This document shows positions 11,224 to 21,460 of a stretch of DNA of 64,000 nt, one piece after another; the stretch's first letter is position 1, and the number at the start of each line of letters is the position of its first letter. The DNA is taken from contig NC_044560.1 in the NCBI RefSeq assembly GCF_007565055.1, positions 49,623,030 through 49,687,029 of the forward strand, written 5' to 3'. The DNA comes from Rhinopithecus roxellana (lineage: Eukaryota; Chordata; Mammalia; Primates; Cercopithecidae). A program made the position numbers and the translations under genes. The notes beneath the pieces were generated by a model. It did no database searches and was not told the DNA's origin. It worked only from the letters and a program-made list of their open reading frames with translations.

Positions 11224-11382
11224 GGGGAAAAAAAGGAGGAGGAGGAGGAGGAGAGAAAAGAGGAGGACAAAGAGGAGAGAAGGAGGATAGGGAGAAAGAA
11301 GAAGAAAATGAAGAGAAAAAGGAGGTGGGGAGGGGAGGAAAGATGAGGATAAAGAGGAAAGAGAAGAAAGTGAAAAGGAGAT
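11224..11382 (+). repeat. Polypurine (GGA/GAA-rich) tract
   Basis: Roughly 160 bp almost wholly purine on the plus strand, beginning with (GGA)n and passing into mixed GAA/GGA/GAGA units with only a few T or C interruptions. Minus-strand Ser/Leu/Phe-rich ORFs here are by-products of composition. Confidence 0.9.
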
Positions 11383-11794
11383 ACTGCTATGGTGGATCTT
11401 AACATGGCTTGCCCTCAATAGGTCCAAATGGGTGACTTTTATCCTTCTATCCTTCAGAGGCATAGCTTTTTTTTTTTTTTAGAAGAACATATTCACTAAA
11501 TCTTTGTTAACTCAAGAGGAGAATTGTTAGCAATTAGCACGTTAATAGTGTGAAATAAGTGGAGTTCTAACTAAGTGCTAAAAATTATTGGTCTCCTATG
11601 CAGATGAAATGGCCCTGCTATATCCTTGCCTATATACTTGTATGCTTGTCTCAGAAATTCCTCTTTTGATTCTTTTTCACATTTCAACTTTTACCCTAAG
11701 CTTTAGCTCGGATCTAATTGGAATTCTTGAAAGTCACTTGAAGTTGGGCTCTGCATTCTTGCTGAGGCTGTGTAGTACACCAGGGTGAAGAGTA
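11383..11794. other. No recognised feature
   Basis: Contains a short T-run at 11469-11480; otherwise nothing recognised. Confidence 0.4.
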
Positions 11795-11806
11795 ATAAGC
11801 ATAGAG

Positions 11807-12091
11807 CCTGGGCATAGTGGCTCACACCTGTAATCCTAGCACTTTGGGAGGCCGCGGTGGGAAGATCACTTGAGGCCAGGAATACAAGGCCAGCCTGGGC
11901 AACATAGAGAGACCCTGTCTCTTTAAAAATTAATAAAAATTAGCTGAGCATGGTGGTGCACACCTGTAGTCCTAGATACTCAGGAGACTGAGGCCAGAAG
12001 ATAGCTTGAGCCCAGGAGTTCAAGGCTGCAGTGAGCTACTATTGGCACTGCACTCCCGAGTAAAAACCTGTCTCTTTAAAATAATAATAAT
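11807..12091 (+). mobile_element. AluJ-type SINE, sense
   Basis: Starts 'gcctgggcatagtggctcacacctg' and runs through both arms to an (AAT)n tail at 12080-12091. 'gaggccaggaatacaaggccag' and 'ggctgcagtgagctac' are J-like. The end of the right arm is shortened ('actgcactcccgagtaaaaacc'). Flanking 12-bp duplications differ by one base: aataagcataga (11795-11806) and aataaacataga (12092-12103). Confidence 0.92.
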
Positions 12092-12097
12092 AATAAA

Positions 12098-12305
12098 CAT
12101 AGACTCTAGAGCCAATAATTCTACCCGTTGCCAAATTGCAAAACATGTCTTTTAGCAAAACCAGTTTACCTTAGAAAATAAGTGTGTTTCCTCTCCATTT
12201 CTTAAAACGTGGATAACACTTCCCTCAGAGGCTTTTATAAGAATTAAATGAGAAGATATATGAAGGACATTAACACAAAGACTAATTCAGAGTTAGTGCA
12301 AAATA
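12098..12305 (+). mobile_element. MIR SINE, sense
   Basis: 'catagactctagagccaataattc', 'cttaaaacgtggataacacttcc' and 'tataagaattaaatgagaagat' follow MIR order. The AluJ sits at its left end. Confidence 0.6.
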
Positions 12306-12640
12306 AAAGGTATAATTATGATTCTGATTCCTAATGATGATTCCTTCTCCAAAGGCACTGTCAGAAAAGAGCTGTTCTCAGTGGGCCCATTTTCAGCCCC
12401 TGTACTTATACCATGTGAGCAAAAGCAGCTCTGCAGTTGCTCACGCCTCTTTATGGTATTTAACCTTCTCTGATTGACTTGATTCAAAGTGATTACCTCC
12501 TTCTGCTCCTGGTTCCTTTCTTTCCCAATGGAGTGAGGGCATCCTGGCTTTGGTGCTGCCTCTTCCCAACTCTGTAGGGAGCAGCTCCTAGAAGAATGAA
12601 GCTGGATGTGAGTCCTCCAAGAAAGCACAACAATGGCATT
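12306..12640. other. No recognised feature
   Basis: Unique-looking sequence; overlapping minus-strand ORFs lack recognisable domains. Confidence 0.4.
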
Positions 12641-12644
12641 CTAC

Positions 12645-13575
12645 ACATTAATTTTAACTTCGCATTTGGCAATAATTTCAGACTTACAAAGAAGACTTTC
12701 CTGTCTACCTTTTTATCCAAATTCCCCAAATGTTAATTTCTTTTTCACATACCCATTGTATAATAATTAAATTTAGGAAAAGAACATTGATGCAATATTA
12801 GTATCTAATCTATGGCCCTAATTCAAATTTCTTCCATTGTTCCACAAATATCCTTTTCTCCTGGTTCAGCATCCAATTCAGTATCACACAATATATTTCA
12901 TTGTGATGTCTCCTTGATCACCTTTAATCTGGTACATTTCCTGATTTGACTTGATATGTAATACATGACTTAATACTTTTGAGGAGAACTGACCATTTTG
13001 TAGATTGTTCCTCAGTTAGTCTGATGTTTCCTCATAACTAAATTCTGGTTTTGCATTTTTAGCAAGAATATGATGAAATGATGTTGTGTCCTTCTAAATG
13101 CATTATATCAGAGGCACATGGTGTCCATTTGTCCCATTACTGGTGATGTTAACTATGATCCCTTCCTCAAGGTGCTGTCAAAGTGGAGATATTGTGGACC
13201 TATGTGAAGATTCTGTTTCTCATCATTTTTTGTTGTTGTTATTCACTAGTTTTAGTGTCTATTGAAGATGCTTGCCTGAAACAATAATTACTTTCTGGTT
13301 GCCAAATGGTGATTTCTATTTTCCTCATTTCTTTCCTAAACGCTTCTTAGTTAGAATTCTACTCTAACAAAGAGATTTTCCTTCTCATTTTTCATTCATT
13401 CATAAGTTTATTCATTTATATCAGTATGAACTCATAGATACTTTAGTGTCTGATTATAATTTTTATATTCACGATTTTGTGGCTAACATTACCCTAGATG
13501 TGGCCATTGAAAATCCTTTCAAGCTGGCCACTGAATCCTTTTGAAATGTTCTTACATTATTCGCTTGTTTTTCCT
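12645..13575 (-). mobile_element. L1M (old L1) 3' region, antisense
   Basis: A long antisense L1M 3' UTR-like segment: 'ataatttcagacttacaaag', 'ttcttccattgttccacaaat', 'gatgtctccttgatcaccttta', 'catttgtcccattactggtgatg', 'gcctgaaacaataattac', 'gttgccaaatggtgatttcta'. No coding potential. Confidence 0.8.
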
Positions 13576-15060
13576 TCTGAAAATTATGTGGAAGCTGTGG
13601 CAGATCAGGAAAATAAAGACCTATCCCAGTGAATTTAAGCAACACTGTTGGTCGCCCTGCCCTTTCAATGACTGTAATTTAGCTGTGCCAACATGCTATT
13701 ATATGTAACCTATACGTAGATGTTATCCAAATGGTGTTTGTGTGTATATTTGTTTCTTCAGTGATTGCTATGTGATCTATCATTATTTCCTCTCTATTGG
13801 TAGTTTCCTTGAAAAATTTTCAAACCCCACAACACAATTCCCCATGGCCTCTTGAGCTCTAAAACACGCTTTTCTCTGCATTGTTCTGGCACTGGATTCT
13901 ATTTAATTAACATTTGATTTTGCATTGCAAGACCCTGATATACATTAAAAGGTCACCACCCAGTCATTTATCTTTTAAAGTAACTGGACTGGTTATTTTT
14001 TTAAAGTTCCATCAGGTTAAAATGGTTAGCAATTTTTCTCCTTACAGTGTCCCTTCAGCCTGGACCAGACGGATAATAGATCAGTGTAGGTTCAGATGCA
14101 TTACAACATTAGTCATCAATTAGGTTTAAACCAGCACTGTAATATATCATTTATCTTGCCTGCCACGGCTCTTTTGAACATTTAATTTTTTAAGGCCTCT
14201 TAGGGTTTTTTTTCTTTCTTTCTAACTGGCCTCCTGCCTCTCTCCTTTGTCTCCGACACAGCCATGTCCTTAAGGAACAATAAAAATTAGATTTGTTTGA
14301 CCTACTCTCAGGGTTCGTTTCAGCGAGATGGATTTTAATAGCTTTGACTGGTTGGGCAGACAGCTTTTATGTAATATTCCAGACATTTACGCACTGTCTT
14401 TTGCTGAGCCCTGAGCAGGTGTGTACGTGAGAGGATGTGTCTGTGTGCCACTAAAGAGCTCCTTACTATTCCTTTCACATCAAATAATCCTCTGGGAAAC
14501 TGCTTACCCCTAGATATGATGGGCATCTCATTAAGTGCTCAAGTCATAGGCATGTCTTTCTCCTCCTAATAACTTTGTTTTAATCTCCTACATTTAGCAT
14601 TTATTGCACTGTTAATGTGAAAGGGATGCTCTTTGCTCAATGAGGTCTTTCTGAGTTGACTTGCGTTGTGATGGGTTCTTCCTGCTTTTTTTTCAGGTGG
14701 CTGACAACACCTTCTGCATGAATATTCTGATTCAGCATTTCTCATCGCAAGGTGGATTGAGGTCATAGGGAGAGTAAGGGCTTCTTAGCCACTTTCCCCG
14801 TGGCTTGAATGGTGATTCTGTCTTTATCAAATGAGCTGCTGTCTGACTTCAAGCTGGTGACCTCCCCTTCCTGTGTCTCAGTGTCCACCATACTAGAATA
14901 ATGATAATACCTCTCTTGCAATGTAGTCACCAGTTTTCTGCAAAAGTATGGAAGTCTCTGGAGTGCCAGACACATAGCAGGGATTTTTTTTTTTTTTTTT
15001 AAGCACCTCTAAATTCAGGTTTGTTGTTGTTGTTGCTGTTGCTTTGCAAGGAGTGCATAA
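13576..15060. other. Repeat-poor block, possible conserved non-coding DNA
   Basis: Almost 1.5 kb in which I recognise no interspersed repeat apart from short T-runs (14205-14220, 14984-15001) and (TTG)n at 15021-15035. It holds an exon-like interval at 14697-14751. Function is unknown. Confidence 0.4.
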
Positions 15061-15067
15061 TAATATT

Positions 15068-15275
15068 TATTCCACAAAAATTTACTGAATATCTACTTGG
15101 TTCCTGGTACTCTTGTAGACAGGGATAGCATCAAAACAAAGATTTTGGCCCTCATGAATTTTAAATTCTTGAGGGGCAGATCAATAGTACATAAAGTAAG
15201 TAAGTAAAATATTGGTATGTTAGATAGTGCTAAGCACTAGGGAGAAAAAGGTAGAGTAGGTTGTTGAAATGGTTA
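15068..15275 (-). mobile_element. L2 LINE fragment, antisense
   Basis: 'tttattccacaaaaatttactgaa', 'tcctggtactcttgtagacag', 'ttggccctcatgaattttaaat' and 'atgttagatagtgctaagc' follow antisense L2. Confidence 0.7.
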
Positions 15276-15345
15276 AATAAGATAATATATACAATATTCC
15301 TAGCTGGTGTCTGGCAATAATCAGTAGTCAATTAATAATACTTAT
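15276..15345 (+). mobile_element. MIR 3' end, sense (weak)
   Basis: 'gttaaataagataatatatac' followed by 'agctggtgtctggcaataatc' and 'tcaattaataatac' resembles the MIR 3' end. Confidence 0.45.
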
Positions 15346-15349
15346 TTAT

Positions 15350-15860
15350 ATCAATCATTCATTCATTATTTCACATTTATTCAGCATCTGTTGAAATTAT
15401 ACTTTGGGCTAGGCACAGATGCTGTGATTCTTGTGTCTTTTGGAACTTTGAAGAATACAGTTCTGCTCCCCTCCCCTACCCTCCCTCCTCTTCCCTTCCC
15501 TTCTCTTTCTTTCTCTTTCTTTCTTCCTTCCTTCCTTCCTTTCTTTCTTTCTCTCTCTCTCTTTCTTTCTTTCTTTCTCTCCTTTTCTTTCTTTCTTTCT
15601 TTCTCTCCTTCTTTTCTTTCTTTCTTTCTTTCTCTCTTTTTTCTTTCTTTTTCTCTCATTCCTTCCTTCCTTCCTTCCTTCCTTCCTTCCTTCCTTCCTT
15701 CCTTCCTTCCTTCCTTCCTTCTTTCCTTCTTTCTCTCATTGTATTCTCACTTTCTACCAGCACTTTGCTAAGTTGCTAGGATAAAGAGATGAACAGAGTA
15801 GTAGGTTCCCGTCTGCAAATTATTCATAGTCGATGGAATCTCAGCTATGACAGAAGCCAA
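15350..15860 (-). mobile_element. L2 fragment, antisense, split by a microsatellite
   Basis: 'atcattcattcattatttcac' and 'gctaggcacagatgctg' on the left and 'tgctaagttgctaggataaagagatg' on the right look like antisense L2 on either side of the pyrimidine microsatellite at 15465-15739. Confidence 0.5.
15465..15739 (+). repeat. Pyrimidine microsatellite: (CTTT)n / (CCTT)n
   Basis: About 275 bp almost purely C/T on the plus strand: mixed CCCT and CTTT units, then CTCT, then 15 uninterrupted CCTT units at 15661-15720. ORFs reading as Ser/Phe/Leu or Lys/Glu/Arg repeats here are not genes. Confidence 0.97.
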
Positions 15861-16440
15861 AGAATCATGGAGACAAGAGGATAATTCGATAAGGCATAGA
15901 AGGAAAGTGAATTTAAGAAAGGCAGGGTGGGAGAAAGGACATCAGTTTGAGAGATCTAGCTTCTGCAGGCTACTGGCAAAACACACTTGCAATTTCCTGA
16001 TGCTGATGGTAATGTCTGTCAATGACTCAGGCTGCTAGATGACCTCCTCTCATTCCTCAGCTATTTCTTTGAAGCTGCTTCAAGATCTAATAACTGGGTA
16101 AAAGCAGGCCTGGCATGTAGGGAGACTCAAACCAAGTGGCTTTACTGTTAGAGAGGTCTTCAGGCTTCTGTTGGAAGAAGAGCTATAAGCTACTGGCTGA
16201 CTTGAAATGTCTTGTGTTGGGAAAAAGATTCAATGGGGAAAATGAGTAAAATTAGCTGAGATGTTTCCATATTTTAACATATTGAGATGACCAAATTTTA
16301 ATTTTGACCCTACCAAGAATTTGTTGTTTGATTGTGTGCTCTGTAAAAGGTAGTGGTTGAATTAAATAAACTTCTGGCTCTGAAAATAATTCTACAGAAT
16401 TAGTTAATCACTCTATACTCATTCATATAGCTGCTAACCT
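15861..16440. other. No recognised feature
   Basis: Unique-looking sequence; no supported gene or repeat. Confidence 0.4.
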
Positions 16441-16545
16441 AACCATCCATTTACTTATTCTTTTATTCTTATTTATTTTTATTCATCTGTGTTTTTGAGC
16501 ATCTTCTTTCTGCGAGGCATTGTGCTGTATGCTGCGTTACAATAC
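16441..16545 (-). mobile_element. L2-like fragment, antisense (weak)
   Basis: 'gtttttgagcatcttctttctgc' and 'gaggcattgtgctgtatgctgcg' resemble the L2 'caccta..tgtgccaggcactgtgctagg' block. Confidence 0.4.
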
Positions 16546-16821
16546 AATGTGTTTCTAGTAACCAAAAACTGAGCACTCTGAACTGTAGTTTTTGGAGATT
16601 ATTTAAATGCTCTTTGATTTTACTAGAAGACATTTAAAAATAACAACAACAACAATCCTTCCTCAGCTTTACTATACAGCATAGTAGCCCTGTGAATGAG
16701 ACAGGACAAGTACAATTCCCTTTTGTTCCCATTCCATAGAAAAGGAAATCAAGGCACTGAGAAATCTAGTGAGAATAGCGTGTACTGGCTTGGGTGCTAG
16801 TAATACAAGGTGAACAAGGAC

Positions 16822-16928
16822 AGTGACCAACCATTTCAGTTTGCCAAAGACTGTCCCAGTTTTAAAACTGAAAGCACAACATGCTAGAAGACCCTTCAGT
16901 CCTAGATAAACCAGGGCAGTTGGTCACT
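16822..16928. mobile_element. Short palindromic DNA-transposon-like element (MITE)
   Basis: About 107 bp bounded by inverted ends: 'agtgaccaaccatttcagttt' on the left and 'aaaccagggcagttggtcact' on the right, with an inner inverted block ('gactgtcccagttttaaaactg'). This layout fits a small non-autonomous MER-type DNA transposon; I cannot name the family with certainty. Confidence 0.6.
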
Positions 16929-17634
16929 CAAGAATTCCTATAAAATCGTTCCCACATTACAGAACACTAAGTATCATGACAGGTACATGAATAAAATCAG
17001 AAGACATTTGTTTCATGAAGAAACTGGTGATGAGATAAAAGCATTGTATTATGATGTTACAATGGCCAATTTAGACCCCTTCCCTTTACTCTCTGAGTGC
17101 TAAATGGCAAGTTCAAAGAGCACAGGCTATTCTTGGAAGATTATATTACTTTGGACATTTCTGGACTATAGTTTTACTTTAGGTAAGGTGGTGAGGGAAA
17201 GGGGACACAAAATTATCTGAATGCTATGAATAAATCACTTTGCATCCCATACAACTCTACACTTCTTGGAGCAGATGGATCTCTGCCTCTGGTTGATTTT
17301 AAAACATAGTATTATATTACATCTGCTCTTTTTAAAAAACAAAAACAACAACAACAACACAGAACTAATAACCAGACCAATTCATCAAATGAAGAGGGTA
17401 GTGGACTGGGGGTCAGAAAAAGCTCAGGGTTTTTTAAAAATTCGAAACCTTAGGAAAGTTCATTTCTCTCCTGGGGTCTCAGCATTTCCACCTGGAAAGA
17501 GGCACAGCCATGCCTGCCTCAACACTTTCCCCAACCCCTTGCAAAATGGCCTGAACTCTAGGAAGGAAGACCCAAATGACCATCACTTCATGCGGAGAGT
17601 ATTCTGTTTTGATTAACAAATAATCCTGGCTGTA
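16929..17634. other. No recognised feature
   Basis: Contains a short (AAC)n run at 17340-17360. The ORF 17266-17616 has no recognisable domain. Confidence 0.4.
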
Positions 17635-17790
17635 GTATTAAATCATGTATGACCTTAGATTACTTAGCCTTTCTGGATTTCACTTTACTCATCTACAAAT
17701 TGGGAGACTGTAAACCAACAACAAAGTATTGTTATAAGGATTAGCAATAACATAAGCAAAGCTCACTGCACAGTACAAGACCCTGGATAA
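17635..17790 (+). mobile_element. MIR SINE, sense
   Basis: 'gtatgaccttagattacttagcc', 'cactttactcatctacaaattggg', 'gttataaggattagcaataac' follow MIR sense order. Confidence 0.7.
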
Positions 17791-17996
17791 GATAAATAAG
17801 ATGTCTGGAGACCTTAGTTTTGGCTCCAAGATTGTCTCTGACTTCATAAGACAATTATTCCATGAAAATTATATTCACATTGATGAATCAAATACTTACT
17901 AGAGCAAATATGATTGATTCAGTTTGTATTTTTGATTGAATTCCTGTACAGCACAGTTCGCCATTTCTGATCTTTCCCATTTTAATTTTACTATAA

Positions 17997-18033
17997 TAAA
18001 ATATTTCTTTAAAATTATGAAAGAAATATTTTA
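17997..18033. repeat. Perfect 14-bp inverted repeat (hairpin)
   Basis: taaaatatttcttt (17997-18010) and aaagaaatatttta (18020-18033) are exact reverse complements with a 9-base loop. The region is AT-rich and otherwise unassigned (17791-18304). No T-run or context suggests a terminator or miRNA with any confidence. Confidence 0.85.
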
Positions 18034-18304
18034 TGAATCAATCAGTATTTTTTACATGACGAACTAAGTATAGCTTCTGTCACTTCAGGTTTTCTTTTGT
18101 GAACATTAATTCCATAAAATTCAGTTTCAAAATCTATTCTTGTTTAGGAAGAGTTGATATTTTTGTTAATTTGTAGTCAGTAACATATTCTACTATATGT
18201 GGTTTTCATCCATTATATTTTGCATCAAATATTTCTACCCGTAGTGTTCATTAAGGATCCAAAAGTCATTAAACATAAGACTGGGAAGTAGCATGTGTGC
18301 TTTT

Positions 18305-18645
18305 TTAAAGCAAAGGATAGAGAGCATTACTACAGCAAGGAAGAAGTATGACATGAGTCAGAGTCAAAGTGGTGGGATCAAAACATCCTTCTTCATTCCC
18401 AATCTCTCCCTTACTCTCCTTCACCCTGGACTGGGCTTTTGACATTGGCATTCTCCTGATCCCCACCTGAGTTGGCTGTACTCTTTGCACAGCATTATTG
18501 AAGAGAATAGAGACATTAAAGGGCTTTGCATCCTTGTTGCTTTCTCTGATGTCCTTCATGCTCGGAGACAGCCTCTTTTTGCTTTTTACTAGCTCATTCC
18601 AGCAGAGCTTGCACCTGAGTTTGCAAGAACCTTGTTTTAGCAAAA
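18305..18645 (-). other. Unrecognised exon-like ORF
   Basis: The minus strand stays open for about 112 codons and is not low-complexity in its first 60 (for example KSKKRLSPSMKDIRESNKD). A T-rich tract at 18642-18659 lies just upstream on that strand, followed by AG dinucleotides, and a CAG|GTGGGG donor-like site occurs in frame near 18470. I do not recognise the peptide. It may be chance, a relic, or an exon. There is no ATG at the start of the open frame (TTG). Confidence 0.25.
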
Positions 18646-18827
18646 AAAAAAAAAAAAAACCCTTATTTTAAACACAAATTTGTGGTGAGGAGTAAAAGAC
18701 ACAGTGTTGACAAAGAATCTCGCATAATGTCTGACATGGTGGCCCTTAATCTACAGGAATTTGTTCTTCTATCCTTGCCCCTGGGCTTGTTCTTTTCTCA
18801 GGGAGACAAGGAGACCCAATGGAAGAG

Positions 18828-19030
18828 GCATGGGCTTCAGAATCAGACTGATCTGGGTTAAAATCTGAATTTTCCCATTTTTTAGCTGTTACTGGATGAG
18901 TTATTTCATTTATCTGAGCTTCAGTTTTGTTAGTAATAAATGGGAGAAAAATATTTTTTATATATGAGCATTGTTGCAAAAGATAAATGGCAATACATGT
19001 AAAACATCCACTCAGGAACTGGAAATACAT
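18828..19030 (+). mobile_element. MIR SINE, sense
   Basis: 'ggcatgggcttcagaatcagac', 'ctgggttaaaatctgaat', 'tttatctgagcttcagttttg' and 'aatggcaatacatgtaaaacatcc' follow MIR. Confidence 0.75.
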
Positions 19031-19231
19031 AGTCCCTGCCCACATACGGTGCAGGGAGGGACTCAGACATCAGCAAATAATAATCAAATTAATAAATTAT
19101 AATAATCATGATGGTGACAATGAAAGGGGTGCTCTAAGGGCAAATAAGAAAATGTAATGTCATTGGGGCTTGGGAGTGTCATTCAAACCATGGTACACAT
19201 GATGGTTATGCCACATTTTCATATATGTGTA

Positions 19232-19595
19232 TGTATTAGTCTGTTTTCAAGCTGCTGATCAAGACATATCCAAGGCTGGATAATTTATAAAGAAAAAGAG
19301 GTTTAATGGACTCACAGTTCCACATGGCTGGGGAGGCTTCACAACCATGGCAGAAGGCAAGAGGTGTGTCTTACATTGCGGCAGGCAAGAGAGAAAATGA
19401 CAGTCAAGCAAAAGGGGTTTCCCCGTATAAAACCATTAGATCTCATGAGACTTATTCTCTACCACGAGAACAGTATGGGAGATACTGCCCCCATGATTCA
19501 ATTTTCTTCCACCAGGTCCCTCCCACAACACGTGGGAGTTATGGGAGCTACAATTCAAGATGGGATTTGGGTGGGAACACAGCCAAACCATATCA
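19232..19595 (-). mobile_element. MST-type MaLR solo LTR, antisense
   Basis: Starts 'tgtattagtctgttttcaagctgctg' and ends 'aaccatatca', the reverse complement of the MSTA/B LTR. Landmarks: 'ttggataatttataaagaaa'-like block, 'atctcatgagacttattctc', 'ccatgattcaattttcttcc', 'gtccctcccacaacacgtggg'. No internal region. A copy in the other orientation lies at 34890-35225. Confidence 0.92.
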
Positions 19596-19631
19596 GTGTG
19601 TGTATGTGTTCCTGTGTATGTGTGTGTGAAC

Positions 19632-19795
19632 AGTGGATACAAGTACAGTCTTTGTAATTAGGCAGATGTGACCTGAATTTTTATTTTTACCACATGTAAG
19701 TGAATTTTGGCAAAGTATTTAATTTTCTAAATCTCAGTTTCTTATCTGCAAAAGGGGGGACACAACACATCTACCACATGGAACTATCCTAAGGA
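19632..19795 (+). mobile_element. MIR SINE, sense
   Basis: 'acatgtaagtgaattttggcaaag' then 'aatctcagtttcttatctgc' matches the MIR core in sense. Confidence 0.6.
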
Positions 19796-19814
19796 TTTTC
19801 CTCCCCTTCCTCCT

Positions 19815-20035
19815 CATTTCTAACTTCTACTGAGTGCTTTCTGCATGCCAGGCACCATATATTCAGTGCTTTACATCTAGGTAATTCCCACAGTAATCCC
19901 CTGAAATTGGGACTATTAATATCCTGAGGAAACTGGGCCAAGAAGAGGCTGGGGAACTTGCCCAAGGATATACACTTGTAAGCGATAGAAAGAATTTCGA
20001 CCAAAAATCTGCTCACAAGGTCATGTGTTTTACAC
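19815..20035 (-). mobile_element. MIR SINE, antisense
   Basis: 'ctactgagtgctttctgcatgcc', 'gtgctttacatctaggtaattcc', 'cctgaggaaactgggccaag', 'ggggaacttgcccaaggata' form a nearly complete antisense MIR. Confidence 0.8.
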
Positions 20036-20667
20036 AAGATACATGCAAAGAGAGCTCAATACCTGGGTGCTCTTCTCATCCTGATAATTTATCATCGTTT
20101 TTGTTTTCTACATCAAGGGGACATAAATTTTCATTATTCCTAACCATCTGCCTAAGATCTACAGAGTACAATAGGTGCTCTATAAGTGCATTCTGAAGGG
20201 ATGAATGTACTGGACGTGGCAGAGGCAGTCCCGCTGTAGAGGTGGTGGGTGAGGTGGGACAGGATTAGGCACCCTCCCCCACTGCTCCCCAGTACTTTCA
20301 GAAAGCCTTTCAGCACCCTTGATTGCTATGTGCTCTGACAAATGCATAAAATATGGTCCCTTTCTAGCTGCTTGCTTGGTCTGTTTCTGGAGAGGTGCCA
20401 GACGTCTATTTGATCAACTTGAGACAACAGTGTGGTAGTCAAGGCTGAACAGAGTGCAGCTGGCTGAGAAAATGGGTAAATATTTTATAGACCCTACGGT
20501 AAATAATGTATACATTCAGAGAAACAAGGTGAATCTTTTATAGGCCTGAGCCCCTGTTAAGTCAGCAATTAAATGCTGGTGCTGGAAGAAATAAAAGCTA
20601 GTCCTAAATCTTCCTACCTTACAGAGAGTCAAAGGCCTACACTTAATCTCTGGGCAAGAAGTTCAGT
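20036..20667. other. No recognised feature apart from a short L2-like 3' end
   Basis: 'agtacaataggtgctctataagtg' with 'gaagggatgaatg' (about 20165-20210) resembles a sense L2 3' end; the rest is unassigned. Confidence 0.4.
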
Positions 20668-20686
20668 CTCTATTCACTGATGCTGA

Positions 20687-21005
20687 TTTTTTTTTATTAT
20701 TATTATTTTTTACTATTTTTTTGAGAGACAGAGTCTTACTCTGTTGCCCAGGCTGGAGTGCAGTGGTACCATCATACCTCACTGCAGCCTCAAACTCCTA
20801 GGCCTCAAGCAATCCTCCCGCCTCAGTCTTCTGAGTAGCTAGGACTACAGGTGTGCATCACCATGCCTGGCTAATTTTTACATTGTTTGTAAAGACAGGG
20901 TCTCCCTGTGTTGCCAGGCAGGTCTCAAACTCCTGGCCTCAAGCAATCCTCCTGTGTTGGTCTCCCAAAGTATTGAAATTATAGGTGCAAGCCATTTCTT
21001 CTGGC
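20687..21005 (-). mobile_element. AluJ-type SINE, antisense
   Basis: T/(ATT)-rich tail, then 'gagagacagagtcttactctg', 'caaactcctaggcctcaagc' and 'aagacagggtctccctgtgttg', which are J-type variants. A 19-bp target duplication with one mismatch lies at 20668-20686 (ctctattcactgatgctga) and 21006-21024 (ctctgttcactgatgctga). Confidence 0.95.
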
Positions 21006-21184
21006 CTCTGTTCACTGATGCTGAGTTGCTCAAATTTCAGTATTTTTTTCTGCCAAGAGAAAGTCCTTTTCTTTATCCCAATGCTACTTGTAGATGTATA
21101 TGCACAAATGTCTCTTTACTTACATTTGCATATATATATATTTATATTAAGTGTCTATGTGTAGACCTTCACATGTGAGAGTTA

Positions 21185-21460
21185 TTTTAATCCTCACAGC
21201 AGTTCCAGTGAGGTGCATGTCGTAGGTACATAACAAATATTTAGTTTCCTTTGTTTGTTGAGGACCTACCTTGTGCCAAGCCCTCCCCTAGGTAGTATGG
21301 TACCATAAGCCTGGAGTGTACAATCTAATGGTGGGAGATAAATAGTAAACACGAGTTTCACATGGAGGTAAGTGTTAGGGAGAAAAATGAAGCTGAGTAA
21401 GGGGAACAGAAAGTGCCAAGCAGAAGGCTTGTTGGCAGGATAACCTCTGAACAGACACTT
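21185..21460 (-). mobile_element. MIR and L2-like fragments, antisense (weak)
   Basis: 'ttaatcctcacagcagttccag' (MIR-like) followed by 'gttgaggacctaccttgtgcc' and 'ggtgggagataaatagtaaac' (L2-like). A short (TA)n run lies just before at 21127-21145. Confidence 0.45.

Noticed and set aside
15381..15771. ORFs of 92 and 126 codons in the CCTT/CTTT tract
   Set aside because: Low-complexity translation of a microsatellite on either strand.
18630..18660. A-run as the tail of a processed pseudogene
   Set aside because: No AATAAA upstream, no target duplication seen and no recognised parent gene.
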